From contig CAVPDA010000010.1 of assembly GCA_963702495.1 (NCBI GenBank), positions 425,024-489,023 of the forward strand: a stretch of 64,000 bases of DNA, given 5' to 3'. Shown piece after piece: positions 9,302-17,724 of the stretch. Both the position numbers and the translations under genes were made by a program. Origin of the DNA: CAVPDA01 sp963702495. GTDB lineage: Bacteria > Pseudomonadota > Gammaproteobacteria > Burkholderiales > Rhodocyclaceae. The notes below the pieces were generated by a model. The model made no database searches. It was not told the origin of the DNA and saw nothing but the letters and a program-made list of their open reading frames with translations. Position 1 is the first letter of the stretch; each line of letters starts with the position of its first letter.

Positions 9302-10231
9302 ATGCGGCGCTGGCTGGCCCTCAAGGTCGATGTCGATACCTACCGCGGCACACGCGAAGGCCTGCCGCGCCTGGTGCAAACCCTGAAGAGACACGAGGCG
9401 CAGGCCACCTTCCTGTTCTCCCTCGGCCCCGATCACACCGGTCGCGCCATCAAGCGCATCTTCCGGCCCGGCTTCATGAAGAAGGTGTCGCGCACCTCGG
9501 TGGTCGAACATTACGGCATCCGGACGCTGCTCTACGGCACCCTGCTGCCCGGCCCCGACATCGGCCGCAAGTGCGCCGACCTGCTGCGCGGCGTGCGCGA
9601 CGCCGGCTACGAGGTCGGCATCCACACCTGGGATCACATCAAGTGGCAGGACGGGGTCGAGCACGCGGATGCGGCCTGGACCCGGGAACAAATGGAGAAG
9701 GCCTGCGAGCGCTTCCGGGAGGTATTCGGCGAGGCGCCGCGCACCCACGGCGCCGCCGGCTGGCAGATGAACGCCCACGCCCTGCGCCTGACGCAGCGGC
9801 TGGGCTTCGACTACTGCTCGGACACCCGGGGCGTCCATCCCTTCATGCCGGTGCAGCGCGCCGAACTCATCCATTGCCCCCAGTTGCCGACGACGCTGCC
9901 GACCCTGGACGAGTTGATCGGCTGCGAAGGTATCACGGCCGACAACGTGCACGAACACGTGCTCCGGCTCACGGACCAGGCCACGCCCTACGGCCACGTC
10001 TACACGCTGCACGCCGAACTCGAGGGCATGCGCCTCTTGCCGGCGTTCGAGCGCCTGCTAGAAGGCTGGCGCGCCCAGGGCTACGAGCTGTGGAGCACGC
10101 GTGCCCTCTACGAGAATCTCCTGCTCGACCTGCTGCCGCGCCACGAGGTCGTGCGCGGCGAAATCCCCGGCCGCTCCGGCACCCTGATGCTGCAGGGGGA
10201 AGAGTTCCTGGCCCGGGCTGGCGCCGGCTAG
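9302..10231 (+). CDS. arnD: ArnD-like deformylase, polysaccharide deacetylase family (309 aa)
   Basis: A NodB-type carbohydrate esterase that removes the formyl group from undecaprenyl-phosphate-L-Ara4FN before flipping. It begins LALKVDVDTYRG, with the metal-binding Asp, and carries VGIHTWDHIKWQD with the two metal His residues near 107-112. THGAAGWQMN and SDTRG are also ArnD-like. It follows the decarboxylase gene by 108 bases and is the last member of the arn operon. Confidence 0.92.
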   Translation: MRRWLALKVDVDTYRGTREGLPRLVQTLKRHEAQATFLFSLGPDHTGRAIKRIFRPGFMKKVSRTSVVEHYGIRTLLYGTLLPGPDIGRKCADLLRGVRDAGYEVGIHTWDHIKWQDGVEHADAAWTREQMEKACERFREVFGEAPRTHGAAGWQMNAHALRLTQRLGFDYCSDTRGVHPFMPVQRAELIHCPQLPTTLPTLDELIGCEGITADNVHEHVLRLTDQATPYGHVYTLHAELEGMRLLPAFERLLEGWRAQGYELWSTRALYENLLLDLLPRHEVVRGEIPGRSGTLMLQGEEFLARAGAG

Positions 10232-10354
10232 CGCCGGCCGCGGAACGTGCCGCCCATCGCCGCGCGACAGTCCCTCCGTGGTCTGGCTCAATGGAATAAA
10301 GTGGCGAATCGTCGGGCGTTGGCCCTGGTTCCGCCCCTACTCCGCTCCTTCCGT

Positions 10355-11098
10355 ATGCCTGCAACCCGGTACAAGCGCTGCGCGGTTGCGCTGACGGCGG
10401 TCCTGGCGCTCGCCGGCTGCGGCTCGTTCCAACCGCCACTCGTGCCGGGCCACGCCCCCGGTACAAGCGCCATCGCCGACGCGACATGGCAGCGCGTGCG
10501 CATCCATATCCGCTGGAACCGCGCCGAGCAGCCGCAATGGCATCTCGACGCCCTGCTGGCCCACCGTGTCGCCGGGCCGCTGGTGGAACGTGAACGGGCC
10601 TCGATCGGACTGTGGCGCTTCCATCGCCGCGCCGCCGACGATGCGGCGGGTCATTCCCTGAGCCTCCTGACCTATGCCTCGCCGGCGCTGAACGCTTCGA
10701 TATGCCGCACGCTGCGCACGGACCCGCTGGTGTCCGAAATGACCCAGGCCGGACTTCTGGACAGGGTCGAATGCGAAAGTTTCGCGGCCGATCGGGAGCG
10801 GCTGGTGGAAGGCAGCAGCGACCCGCGATGGTCGCCCGAACTGCAGCGCGCCTGGCCCCACTACATCATGGGCGTGAGCGAGATGTGGCTGCGCCTGATC
10901 GACGAGCACGCCCGCGCCGCGGCACCGCAGGAGGAGGCGCCGGACCTGGATCGTACAGTCGCCTTCTACCGGCAGGTGAATCAGGCCGTCACCCGGACCT
11001 GGCAGGAGGAGGGAGAGCACGCCTTCCTGCATCACCTGAACGCCCTGTTCGGCTACCAGCCGATCGACCTCCAGGGGGAGGAACCGCGGCGGTTCTGA
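10355..11098 (+). CDS. Predicted lipoprotein of unknown function (247 aa)
   Basis: The ATG at 10355 gives a lipoprotein signal (CAVALTAVLALAGC, lipobox LAGC). The open frame extends 36 codons upstream, but that stretch has no signal character. The mature part is charged and soluble, with no motif I recognise; it contains four scattered cysteines and a Trp-rich central region. It lies about 120 bases after arnD on the same strand, so it may be the tail of that transcript, but I see no functional link. Confidence 0.6.
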   Translation: MPATRYKRCAVALTAVLALAGCGSFQPPLVPGHAPGTSAIADATWQRVRIHIRWNRAEQPQWHLDALLAHRVAGPLVERERASIGLWRFHRRAADDAAGHSLSLLTYASPALNASICRTLRTDPLVSEMTQAGLLDRVECESFAADRERLVEGSSDPRWSPELQRAWPHYIMGVSEMWLRLIDEHARAAAPQEEAPDLDRTVAFYRQVNQAVTRTWQEEGEHAFLHHLNALFGYQPIDLQGEEPRRF

Positions 11099-11142
11099 GC
11101 GCCCCCAGGGCCGGGCTGCGCCCAGCCCGCCCCCCGCGGGGG

Positions 11143-11177
11143 TCAAGGAAACTTGGGGCGGCCCGGCGTTTCCTTGA
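11143..11177. terminator. Inverted repeat between convergent genes
   Basis: A perfect 10-base inverted repeat (TCAAGGAAAC at 11143-11152, its complement at 11168-11177) sits between the convergent genes ending at 11098 and 11197. It has a GC-rich 15-base loop and no T tract, so it is only a possible bidirectional terminator. Confidence 0.35.
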
Positions 11178-11196
11178 GAGGAACGTCACGCGGCGC

Positions 11197-11613
11197 TCAG
11201 AGTACCCAGTCGGCCTGGCACTTGTTGCAGCGGGCGCGCAGCCAGACGCTGGCGCCGAGGTGCTCGATGTCCGCGTCGCCGCCGTCGGGCATCGGTTTCG
11301 GCCCGGAGTCGAGGACGCGAAAGTTCGAGTAGGTGCCGCAGGAAGGGCAGACCGCCCGTTCGCCGAGGCGTTCGGCGATGGCCAGCATGCTGCTGTAGCG
11401 GCGCCACGAGAAGAGGGCGGTGCCGACTCCGGCCAGGGCGAGGAGCCCGCCCCACAGCCGCGTTTCGGCGGTGTGCTGGCCGAAGACCTCGATGCCGCTG
11501 GCGAAGCCGATGATGGCCAGAAAGCAGCTCACCAGCCAGGCGTGGCACTCGATCAACTGGCGCTCATACCAGCGCCGGAAGCCGCGAGTTCGGATATGGT
11601 CGAGGGAGGCCAT
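11197..11613 (-). CDS. Small membrane protein with a C-terminal zinc-ribbon-like pair (138 aa)
   Basis: Start placed at the ATG at 11613 (MASLDHIRTRGFRRWYERQL). Two hydrophobic segments (about residues 31-47 and 55-69) form a membrane hairpin. The cytoplasmic C-terminal domain has CPSCG near 90 and CNKC near 131, a CxxC...CxxC arrangement that could bind one zinc. I do not recognise a named family. It is a monocistronic-looking gene converging with the lipoprotein gene. Confidence 0.6.
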   Translation of the reverse strand: MASLDHIRTRGFRRWYERQLIECHAWLVSCFLAIIGFASGIEVFGQHTAETRLWGGLLALAGVGTALFSWRRYSSMLAIAERLGERAVCPSCGTYSNFRVLDSGPKPMPDGGDADIEHLGASVWLRARCNKCQADWVL

Positions 11614-11680
11614 GGCCTGGATTCCGCCGGGATCAAGGCCACAGATTAAACTGAAAGTCGCGCCAGCGACTCTCGAAGCT

Positions 11681-11716
11681 CCCCTCTCCCGCCGGGAGAG
11701 GGGCTGGGGGTGAGGG
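11681..11716. repeat. Dispersed REP-like palindrome, copy 1
   Basis: A perfect 10-base hairpin (CCCCTCTCCC / GGGAGAGGGG, 3-base loop) is followed by a GGGGGTGAGGG tail. The same hairpin arm plus tail recurs at 15055-15077 with two mismatches over about 23 bases. Such CT/GA-rich palindromes are scattered in many proteobacterial intergenic regions. Confidence 0.7.
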
Positions 11717-11986
11717 AAACGGTCATGGCGAGGCCTTTCACTATTTCGGGGCGGCTGGCGTTCCATGACCGTTAGGCGAGGCGGGACCGCCCTTCAAGCT
11801 GAAAACCGAAAAGGGGCGCGCAGTCCGCAACTTCCGCCCGACGTGCCTGTCGCAACCGCAGCCAGAAGCTGCTGATAGAATCGCTCGCACCGGAAACGGC
11901 GGAACGTCCCGGGAGGGGTGGGCCGTTCGACCGGCCTGCGCTATCCCCGGATCGCTTGTTTCTCCATCCATGTCCTGGTCATCCCC

Positions 11987-12443
11987 ATGCTCAATCAACC
12001 CATCGACGATTTCACGCTGCCGAGCACCGGCGGCGCCGCCTTCCAGCTCGCAGCCTTCCGCGGCAAGCCGCTCGTGATCTACTTCTACCCCAAGGACAAC
12101 ACCCCCGGCTGCACCACCGAGGCTCTGCAGTTTCGCGACCTGCACGAAGAGTTCCGCGCGCTCGGCGTGCCGGTGCTCGGCATTTCCCGCGACTCGATCA
12201 AGTCCCACGAGGGCTTCAAGAGCAAGCTGGGACTGAACTTCGAGCTGCTCTCGGACGAGGCGGAGAAGGTGTGCCAGCAGTTCGCAGTCATCAAGATGAA
12301 GAACATGTACGGCAAGCAGGTGCGCGGCATCGAGCGCAGCACCTTCGTCGTCGAACGGCGCGGGCGTGCTGCGGCGCGAATGGCGCGGCGTGAAGGCCGA
12401 CGGCCACGCCCGGGAAGTGCTGGAGTTCGTCCGTACCCTTTGA
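11987..12443 (+). pseudogene. bcp: Bcp/PrxQ-type peroxiredoxin, frameshifted near its 3' end
   Basis: A thiol peroxidase of the BCP subfamily. The first 122 residues are normal: FTLPSTGGAAFQL, FYPKDNTPGCTTEALQFRDL with the peroxidatic Cys, and GISRDS further on. After STFVV at about 12352 the frame is lost. Dropping one base near 12354-12355 (GAAC read as GAC) restores DGAGVLRREWRGVKADG and a normal C-terminus ending at the TGA at 12441-12443. Coordinates given are those of the restored gene. The catalytic Cys survives, so a fusion product might still fold in part. Sequencing error is an equally good explanation. Confidence 0.85.
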
Positions 12444-12482
12444 TCCGCCGCGCCGTTCAGCGGCCACAGACCCCATTCGAAG

Positions 12483-13895
12483 ATGAATGCCAAACGCACC
12501 CCCCAGACCAAGCTTTTCGTCCTCGACACGAACGTGCTGATGCACGACCCGAACAGCGTCTTCCGCTTCGAGGAGCACGACATCTTCGTGCCCATCATGA
12601 CGCTGGAGGAACTCGACAACAACAAGAAGGGCATGTCGGAAGTGGCGCGCAACGCCCGCCAGGCGAGTCGCCTGCTCGACTCCATCGTCACTCATGCCGA
12701 GCACGACATCGCCGACGGCATCGCGCTGTCGGAACCCTCGCGCGAGATGGCGAGCGGCCGGCTGTTCCTGCAGACGGAGGCTATCAACGCCGACCTGCCG
12801 GCGGCCCTGCCCACCGCCAAGGGCGACAACCAGATCATCGGCGTGGTGATGCATCTGCAGCGCAAGTTCCCCAAGCGGCAGGTGATCCTGGTGTCCAAGG
12901 ACATCAACATGCGCATCAAGGCGCGCGCTCTGGGGCTGCCGGCCGAGGACTACTTCAACGACAAGGTGCTGGAGGACACCGACCTGCTGTACACCGGCCT
13001 GCTGGAACTGCCCACCGACTTCTGGGACAGCCACGGCAAGGACATGGAGTCCTGGAAGCGCGACGGCAACACGCTCTACCGCCTCAAGGGCCCGCTGTGC
13101 CAGGACATGCTGGTCAACGAGTTCGTGTTCATGGACAGGAACGAGAAGAACGAGCGGCCGTTCCACGCCATCGTGCGCAGCCGCGAGGGCCGCAGCGCGG
13201 TCTTGGAAACCCTCAAGGACTACAGCCACCAAAAGAACGCGGTGTGGGGCATCACGGCGCGCAACCGGGAGCAGGGCTTCGCGCTCAACCTGCTGATGAA
13301 TCCGGACATCGACTTCGTCACCCTGCTCGGCCAGGCCGGCACCGGCAAGACGCTGCTCACGCTGGCCGCCGGCCTGACGCAGACGCTGGAGGCCAAGCTC
13401 TACAGCGAGATCATCTTCACCCGCGTCACGGTGCCGGTGGGCGAGGACATCGGCTTCCTGCCCGGCACCGAGGAAGAGAAGATGACGCCCTGGATGGGGG
13501 CGCTGGAGGACAACCTGGACGTGCTCAATGGCACCAGCGAGGAAGGCGGCGAATGGGGCCGCGCCGCCACCCGCGACCTGATCCGCAGCCGCATCAAGAT
13601 CAAGTCGCTCAACTTCATGCGCGGCCGCACCTTCATCCAGAAATTCCTCGTCATCGACGAGGCGCAGAACCTGACGCCGAAGCAGATGAAGACCCTGGTT
13701 ACCCGCGCCGGCCCCGGCACCAAGGTGGTGTGCCTGGGCAACATCGCCCAGATCGACACGCCCTACCTCACGGAAGGCAGTTCCGGCCTGACCTACGTGG
13801 TGGATCGCTTCAAGGGCTGGCAGCACAGCGGCCACGTCACGCTGCAGCGCGGCGAGCGTTCGCGCCTGGCGGACCACGCCGCCGAGGTGCTCTAG
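12483..13895 (+). CDS. PIN-PhoH family ATPase (470 aa)
   Basis: Two domains: an N-terminal PIN RNase-like domain (residues about 10-145, opening LFVLDTNVLMHDP with the metal-binding Asp) and a C-terminal PhoH helicase-type ATPase with Walker A GQAGTGKT near 285 and FLVIDEAQNLTP (Walker B) near 390. This is the PhoH2/YlaK architecture, reported in other species to unwind and cleave RNA. It follows bcp by about 40 bases, a common pairing in betaproteobacteria. Confidence 0.92.
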   Translation: MNAKRTPQTKLFVLDTNVLMHDPNSVFRFEEHDIFVPIMTLEELDNNKKGMSEVARNARQASRLLDSIVTHAEHDIADGIALSEPSREMASGRLFLQTEAINADLPAALPTAKGDNQIIGVVMHLQRKFPKRQVILVSKDINMRIKARALGLPAEDYFNDKVLEDTDLLYTGLLELPTDFWDSHGKDMESWKRDGNTLYRLKGPLCQDMLVNEFVFMDRNEKNERPFHAIVRSREGRSAVLETLKDYSHQKNAVWGITARNREQGFALNLLMNPDIDFVTLLGQAGTGKTLLTLAAGLTQTLEAKLYSEIIFTRVTVPVGEDIGFLPGTEEEKMTPWMGALEDNLDVLNGTSEEGGEWGRAATRDLIRSRIKIKSLNFMRGRTFIQKFLVIDEAQNLTPKQMKTLVTRAGPGTKVVCLGNIAQIDTPYLTEGSSGLTYVVDRFKGWQHSGHVTLQRGERSRLADHAAEVL

Positions 13896-13954
13896 GCCCT
13901 TGGGTGCAATAGTGACAATTCTGACCAAGAAATGCTCGGACCGCGGGTTGGAAG

Positions 13955-14023
13955 GATCTACAGGGGGGCTCGCCCCTTGTTCCCGCTCGGGGTATCTACA
14001 AGGGGAATCTCCCCTTGTTCGTA
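13955..14023 (-). repeat. Dispersed double-hairpin repeat, copy 1 (upstream of murI)
   Basis: Two short palindromes in tandem: AAGGGGAATCTCCCCTT at 14000-14016 and a GGGGGGCTCGCCCC-like one near 13963-13976. On the minus strand the first 21 bases (14003-14023) are identical to 46364-46384 and the following part aligns with small gaps to about 46430, including AGCGGG and a final GATCC. It therefore belongs to a dispersed intergenic repeat family. Confidence 0.65.
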
Positions 14024-14092
14024 CATGGCGGATTTTCCGGCGGCTGGAAGCCGGCAAACCTGCCTGGTTCCGGCACGGCCGCTTTCGGGGCG

Positions 14093-14911
14093 ATGGGCGT
14101 GACTGCTACACGCACCGACGATGCCATCGGCGTCTTCGACTCGGGCGTCGGCGGCCTGACGGTGGTGCGCGCCCTGATGGAGCGTTTGCCGTTCGAGAAT
14201 CTGATCTATTTCGGCGATACGGCGCGGGTGCCCTACGGCGTCAAGTCGGTGGAAACGATCTCCCGCTTCACCACCCAGATCGCCGAGTTTCTGCTGGCGC
14301 GCGAGGTCAAGCTGCTGATCATCGCCTGCAACACCATGGCAGCCGTGGCGGCGGACCGGGTGAGCGAATTGTCGCCGGTGCCGACGCTGGACGTGATCGA
14401 CGCCGGCGCCTGGGCCGCCGCCGGCCGCAGCCGCTCGCACAGCATCGGCGTCATCGGCACGCCGACCACGGTGAACAGCAATGCCTATGCCCGCGCCATC
14501 CATCGCTACGACGCCGCGGCGCGGGTCTTCTCCCATGCCTGCCCGCTGTTCGTGCCGCTGGTGGAGGAAGGCTGGCTGGACCACGAGGTGACCCGCCTCA
14601 CGGCGCGGGAGTACCTGAAGCCGGTGCTGGCCGAGGGCATCGACACGCTGGTGCTCGGCTGCACCCACTACCCGCTGTTGAAACCGCTGCTGCAGCAGGT
14701 GGCCGGGCCCGGGGTGGCGCTGGTGGATTCGGCCGAGAGCATGGCCGAGCGCACCGCCGCGCTGCTGGCTTCCAAGCAGTTGGCGACCACCTCCCACGCG
14801 CCGCCGCGCTACGAGTTCTACGTCACCGACGTGCCGCTGCGCTTCCAGACCATCGGCGAGCGCTTCCTCGGCCGTACCCTCACCAACGTGCGGGTGGTGA
14901 ACCTGGATTGA
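14093..14911 (+). CDS. murI: Glutamate racemase MurI (272 aa)
   Basis: Makes D-glutamate for peptidoglycan. The cytoplasmic cofactor-independent racemase signature is complete: GVFDSGVGGLTVV near residue 13, FGDTARVPYG, the first catalytic Cys in IIACNTMAA and the second in LGCTHYPLL. I chose the ATG at 14093, preceded by a GGGG stretch; an upstream ATG at 14015 would add 26 residues that overlap the intergenic repeat and are unlike the family. Confidence 0.95.
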   Translation: MGVTATRTDDAIGVFDSGVGGLTVVRALMERLPFENLIYFGDTARVPYGVKSVETISRFTTQIAEFLLAREVKLLIIACNTMAAVAADRVSELSPVPTLDVIDAGAWAAAGRSRSHSIGVIGTPTTVNSNAYARAIHRYDAAARVFSHACPLFVPLVEEGWLDHEVTRLTAREYLKPVLAEGIDTLVLGCTHYPLLKPLLQQVAGPGVALVDSAESMAERTAALLASKQLATTSHAPPRYEFYVTDVPLRFQTIGERFLGRTLTNVRVVNLD

Positions 14912-15040
14912 AGGGGGTCGAGCGCGACCGGAGCGGCGCCCCTTGACCCCGTAGGGTGCGCCGTGCGCACCGGGTCACGCAATGGTGCGCCAGCCCTCTC
15001 TCCCGACCTCTCCCCCAGAGGGGGCGAGGAGGGAAATGCC

Positions 15041-15077
15041 TCCCCTTTCCCACCGGGAGAGGGGACGGGGGTGAGGG
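15041..15077. repeat. Dispersed REP-like palindrome, copy 2
   Basis: CCCCTTTCCC and GGGAGAGGGG arms around a 3-base loop, then ACGGGGGTGAGGG, closely matching the copy at 11681-11716. It lies between the convergent murI and dnaB genes and may end transcription from either side. A related imperfect CT-rich palindrome precedes it at about 14995-15032. Confidence 0.65.
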
Positions 15078-15096
15078 AATGCGCACCCCACGCTCG

Positions 15097-16494
15097 TCAA
15101 TACCCCCCGGGCTGGGCGTAATTCTGGAAGCGCGTGTACTCGCCGAGGAAGGTGAGACGCACCGTGCCGGTGGGGCCGTTGCGGTGCTTGCCGATATTGA
15201 CCTCGGCGCTGCCCTTCTCCGGCGAGTCCGGGTTGTACACCTCGTCGCGGTAGAGGAACAGGATGAGGTCGGCATCCTGCTCGATGGCGCCGGATTCGCG
15301 CAGATCGGACATCACCGGGCGCTTGTTGGGCCGCGACTCGAGCTGCCGGTTGAGCTGCGACAGAGCGATGACGGGGACATGGAGTTCCTTGGCCAGGGAC
15401 TTGATGGAGCGCGAGATCTCGGAGATCTCGGTGGCGCGGTTCTCCCCCTCCTTGGTGGAGGACATGAGCTGCAGGTAGTCGATCACGATCAGGCCCAGCT
15501 TGCCGCACTGGCGGTAGAGGCGGCGGGCGCGCGCCCGCAGGTCCACGGCGTTGATGCCGCCGCTCTCGTCGATGTGGATCGGCGCCTCGTGCAGCTTGCC
15601 CAATGCATAGGTGAGGCGCTGCCATTCGTCGTCGTTGAGGCGGCCGGTGCGCACCCGATGCTGGTCCAGCCGGCCCACCGACGCCAGGAAGCGCATCGCC
15701 AGTTGGGTGCCCGGCATCTCCAGGCTGAAGATCGCCACCGGCAGGCCGAGTTCGACGGCGACGTACTCGGCGATATTGAGCGAGAACGCCGTTTTGCCCA
15801 TGCTCGGGCGACCGGCGACGATGATCATGTCGCCCGGCTGCAGGCCCGACGTCTTCTGGTCCAGATCGGTGAAGCCGGTGGGCACGCCGGTGATGTCGGA
15901 GGGATTCTCGCGGTCGTAGAGCTCCTGGATACGATCCACCACCTGCCCCAGCAGCGGCTGGATCGGCACGAAGCCCTGGGTGTTGCGCGCGCCCGCCTCG
16001 GCGATCTCGAAGATCTTGGTCTCCGCCGCATCGAGCAGGACTTTCGCGTCCTTGCCCAGGGGGTTGAGGGCGCTGGCGGCGATCTCGTCGCCCACCGTCA
16101 CCAGCTTGCGCAGGATGGCGCGTTCGCGCACGATTTCCGCGTAGCGCCGGATGTTGGCGGCGGAAGGCGTGTTGTTGGCGATCTCGCCCAGATACGCCAG
16201 CCCGCCGGCCTGCTCCACCTCGTCGCTCTTCTCGATCGACTCGAACACGGTGACGACGTCGGCCGGCTTTCCGAGCTCGACGAGCTTGCTGATGTGACGA
16301 AAGATGCGGCGGTGATCGTCGCGATAGAAGTCGGCTCCCGACACCAGGTCGGCCACCCGGTCCCAGGCCGAGTTGTCGAGCAGCAGTCCTCCCAGCAGCG
16401 CCTGCTCGGCCTCGACCGAATGCGGCGGCAGCTTGAGCTGCGCCATCTGCGAATCGGAACCGGAAGCGACGGAAAACGTGCGCGGCTGTGCCAT
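15097..16494 (-). CDS. dnaB: Replicative DNA helicase DnaB (465 aa)
   Basis: The hexameric 5'-3' helicase that opens the replication fork. It has an N-terminal DnaB domain (LPPHSVEAEQALLGGLL near residue 22) and a RecA-type C-terminal domain with Walker A GRPSMGKTAF near 228, the Walker B region LIVIDYLQLM near 334, and the SDLRESGAIEQDAD arginine-finger motif. Length matches the family. It starts about 175 bases downstream of rplI, after a terminator, so it probably has its own promoter while keeping the classic rplI-dnaB order. Confidence 0.97.
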   Translation of the reverse strand: MAQPRTFSVASGSDSQMAQLKLPPHSVEAEQALLGGLLLDNSAWDRVADLVSGADFYRDDHRRIFRHISKLVELGKPADVVTVFESIEKSDEVEQAGGLAYLGEIANNTPSAANIRRYAEIVRERAILRKLVTVGDEIAASALNPLGKDAKVLLDAAETKIFEIAEAGARNTQGFVPIQPLLGQVVDRIQELYDRENPSDITGVPTGFTDLDQKTSGLQPGDMIIVAGRPSMGKTAFSLNIAEYVAVELGLPVAIFSLEMPGTQLAMRFLASVGRLDQHRVRTGRLNDDEWQRLTYALGKLHEAPIHIDESGGINAVDLRARARRLYRQCGKLGLIVIDYLQLMSSTKEGENRATEISEISRSIKSLAKELHVPVIALSQLNRQLESRPNKRPVMSDLRESGAIEQDADLILFLYRDEVYNPDSPEKGSAEVNIGKHRNGPTGTVRLTFLGEYTRFQNYAQPGGY

Positions 16495-16594
16495 TGATTG
16501 CCCTCCCCTTGGCTGGCGAGAGTTTACACGCCCGCCTCACGCTTGTAGATGGGACAAGCTGTGGAAAGGCTGTGCAGATCCTGTGGACGAACGC

Positions 16595-16617
16595 AGAAAG
16601 GGCCGCAAACGCGGCCC
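16595..16617 (-). terminator. Intrinsic terminator after rplI
   Basis: On the minus strand a perfect 7-base stem GGGCCGC / GCGGCCC with a GTTT loop is followed directly by TTTCT. It lies 54 bases past the rplI stop, closing the rpsF-priB-rpsR-rplI operon. Confidence 0.75.
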
Positions 16618-16670
16618 CTGCTTTGGAGACTTTCGGGCGCGAAGCGGCCCGCCAATCGGGCCTACGGGTC

Positions 16671-17120
16671 CTACTGCTCGCCCTGCACCGTAACCGTGAT
16701 GGTGGCCAGCACGTCGGTGTGGAGCGCCACCTGCACCTGGGCCTCGCCCACCTGCTTGAGGGGGCCCAGCGGCAGGCGCACCGCCGCCTTGTCCACCTGC
16801 ACGCCCTGGGCTTCCAGTGCCTCGGCGATGTCGAAGTTGGTCACCGAGCCGAACAGGCGGCCGTCCACGCCCGCCTTGCGCGTGATCTGCACCGTCATGC
16901 CTTCCAGTCTGGCGGCCAGGGCTCGGGCTGCGGCCAGACGGTCGTCCTGGGCCTGCTCCAGTTCGGCCCGGCGCTTCTCGAATTCCGCCATGTTGTCCGG
17001 CGTGACGCGCTTCGCCTTGCCGTGGGGAATGAGGTAGTTGCGCGCATAACCCGGCTTCACCTTCACCACGTCGCCCAGGTTGCCCAGATTCACGACCTTT
17101 TCCATGAGAATCACTTGCAT
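16671..17120 (-). CDS. rplI: 50S ribosomal protein L9 (149 aa)
   Basis: The N-terminal domain begins MQVILMEKVVNLGNLGD and continues with VKVKPGYARNYLIPHGKA, the L9 signature; the long central helix and C-terminal domain follow. Normal length. It is the last gene of the rpsF-priB-rpsR-rplI operon. Confidence 0.97.
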   Translation of the reverse strand: MQVILMEKVVNLGNLGDVVKVKPGYARNYLIPHGKAKRVTPDNMAEFEKRRAELEQAQDDRLAAARALAARLEGMTVQITRKAGVDGRLFGSVTNFDIAEALEAQGVQVDKAAVRLPLGPLKQVGEAQVQVALHTDVLATITVTVQGEQ

Positions 17121-17132
17121 GGTGCCGGCTCC

Positions 17133-17408
17133 TCAGTGCAGGTCGGTGTAGGGCATGAGCGCCAGGAAGCGCGCCCGCTTGATCGCCGTGGACAACTGGC
17201 GCTGGAACCCGGTGCGGGTGCCGGTGATGCGCGCCGGCATGATCTTGCCGTTCTCGGTGATGAAATCCTTGAGCAGATCGACGTCCTTGTAGTCGATCCA
17301 TTCGATCTTCTCCGCCGAGAAGCGGCAGTACTTGCGGCGCTTGAACATGCCGCGCGAACCGCGGTCCTTCTTATCCTTGCTGAGAGGTTTCTTCGGTCTG
17401 AATGCCAT
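17133..17408 (-). CDS. rpsR: 30S ribosomal protein S18 (91 aa)
   Basis: Basic N-terminus, then the S18 core CRFSAEKIEWIDYKDVDLL and ITGTRTGFQRQLSTAIKRAR. A little longer than the 75-residue E. coli protein because of the Lys/Arg-rich start. Its first 38 bases overlap the 3' end of priB in another frame, an unusually long overlap for this pair. Confidence 0.96.
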   Translation of the reverse strand: MAFRPKKPLSKDKKDRGSRGMFKRRKYCRFSAEKIEWIDYKDVDLLKDFITENGKIMPARITGTRTGFQRQLSTAIKRARFLALMPYTDLH

Positions 17409-17724
17409 TTTCGTGTCCTTCCAGAAATTCGATGTTCGTCACATGCAGTCTGAGTTGTGCGTTGCGCAGGCTTTTCGCCGCCAGGAAGCCGGTCGCCTGG
17501 ATCGCGCTGCCCAGGGGTGCCGCCGCGAGCAGTTGGCCGATCGGGCCGAGCGCCAAGGCCTGGATCTCGCATTCGACCCGGCGCGGCGCCTCAGCCTCGA
17601 CCTGCCGCGAAGCATGCCTCAGCCGGAAGCTCAGGGCCGGCACGCCGGCCGGAGTATAGCGCAGCGCCTCACGCTCGATCAGCTCGCCGCCGATGCACAC
17701 CTCGTTGCAGGCGGCCGCGCTCAC
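17371..17724 (-). CDS. priB: Primosomal replication protein N, PriB (117 aa)
   Basis: A single-strand DNA-binding OB-fold protein of the replication-restart primosome. Features: IGGELIEREALRYTPAGVPAL near residues 11-31, FRLRHASRQVEAE, and ATGFLAAKSLRNAQLRLHVTNIEFLE near the end. The GTG start at 17724 overlaps the rpsF stop as GTGA. Its place between rpsF and rpsR is conserved in beta- and gammaproteobacteria. Confidence 0.92.
   Translation of the reverse strand: MSAAACNEVCIGGELIEREALRYTPAGVPALSFRLRHASRQVEAEAPRRVECEIQALALGPIGQLLAAAPLGSAIQATGFLAAKSLRNAQLRLHVTNIEFLEGHENGIQTEETSQQG

Noticed and set aside
12444..13912. A long plus-strand frame running on from bcp through the PhoH gene
   Set aside because: It is the out-of-frame continuation after the bcp frameshift; the composition is Arg/Pro/Gly/Ala-rich as in GC-rich shadow frames, and the PhoH gene in another frame has clear motifs.
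14015..14092. An upstream start for murI
   Set aside because: The extra 26 residues overlap the dispersed repeat and have no similarity to the MurI family.
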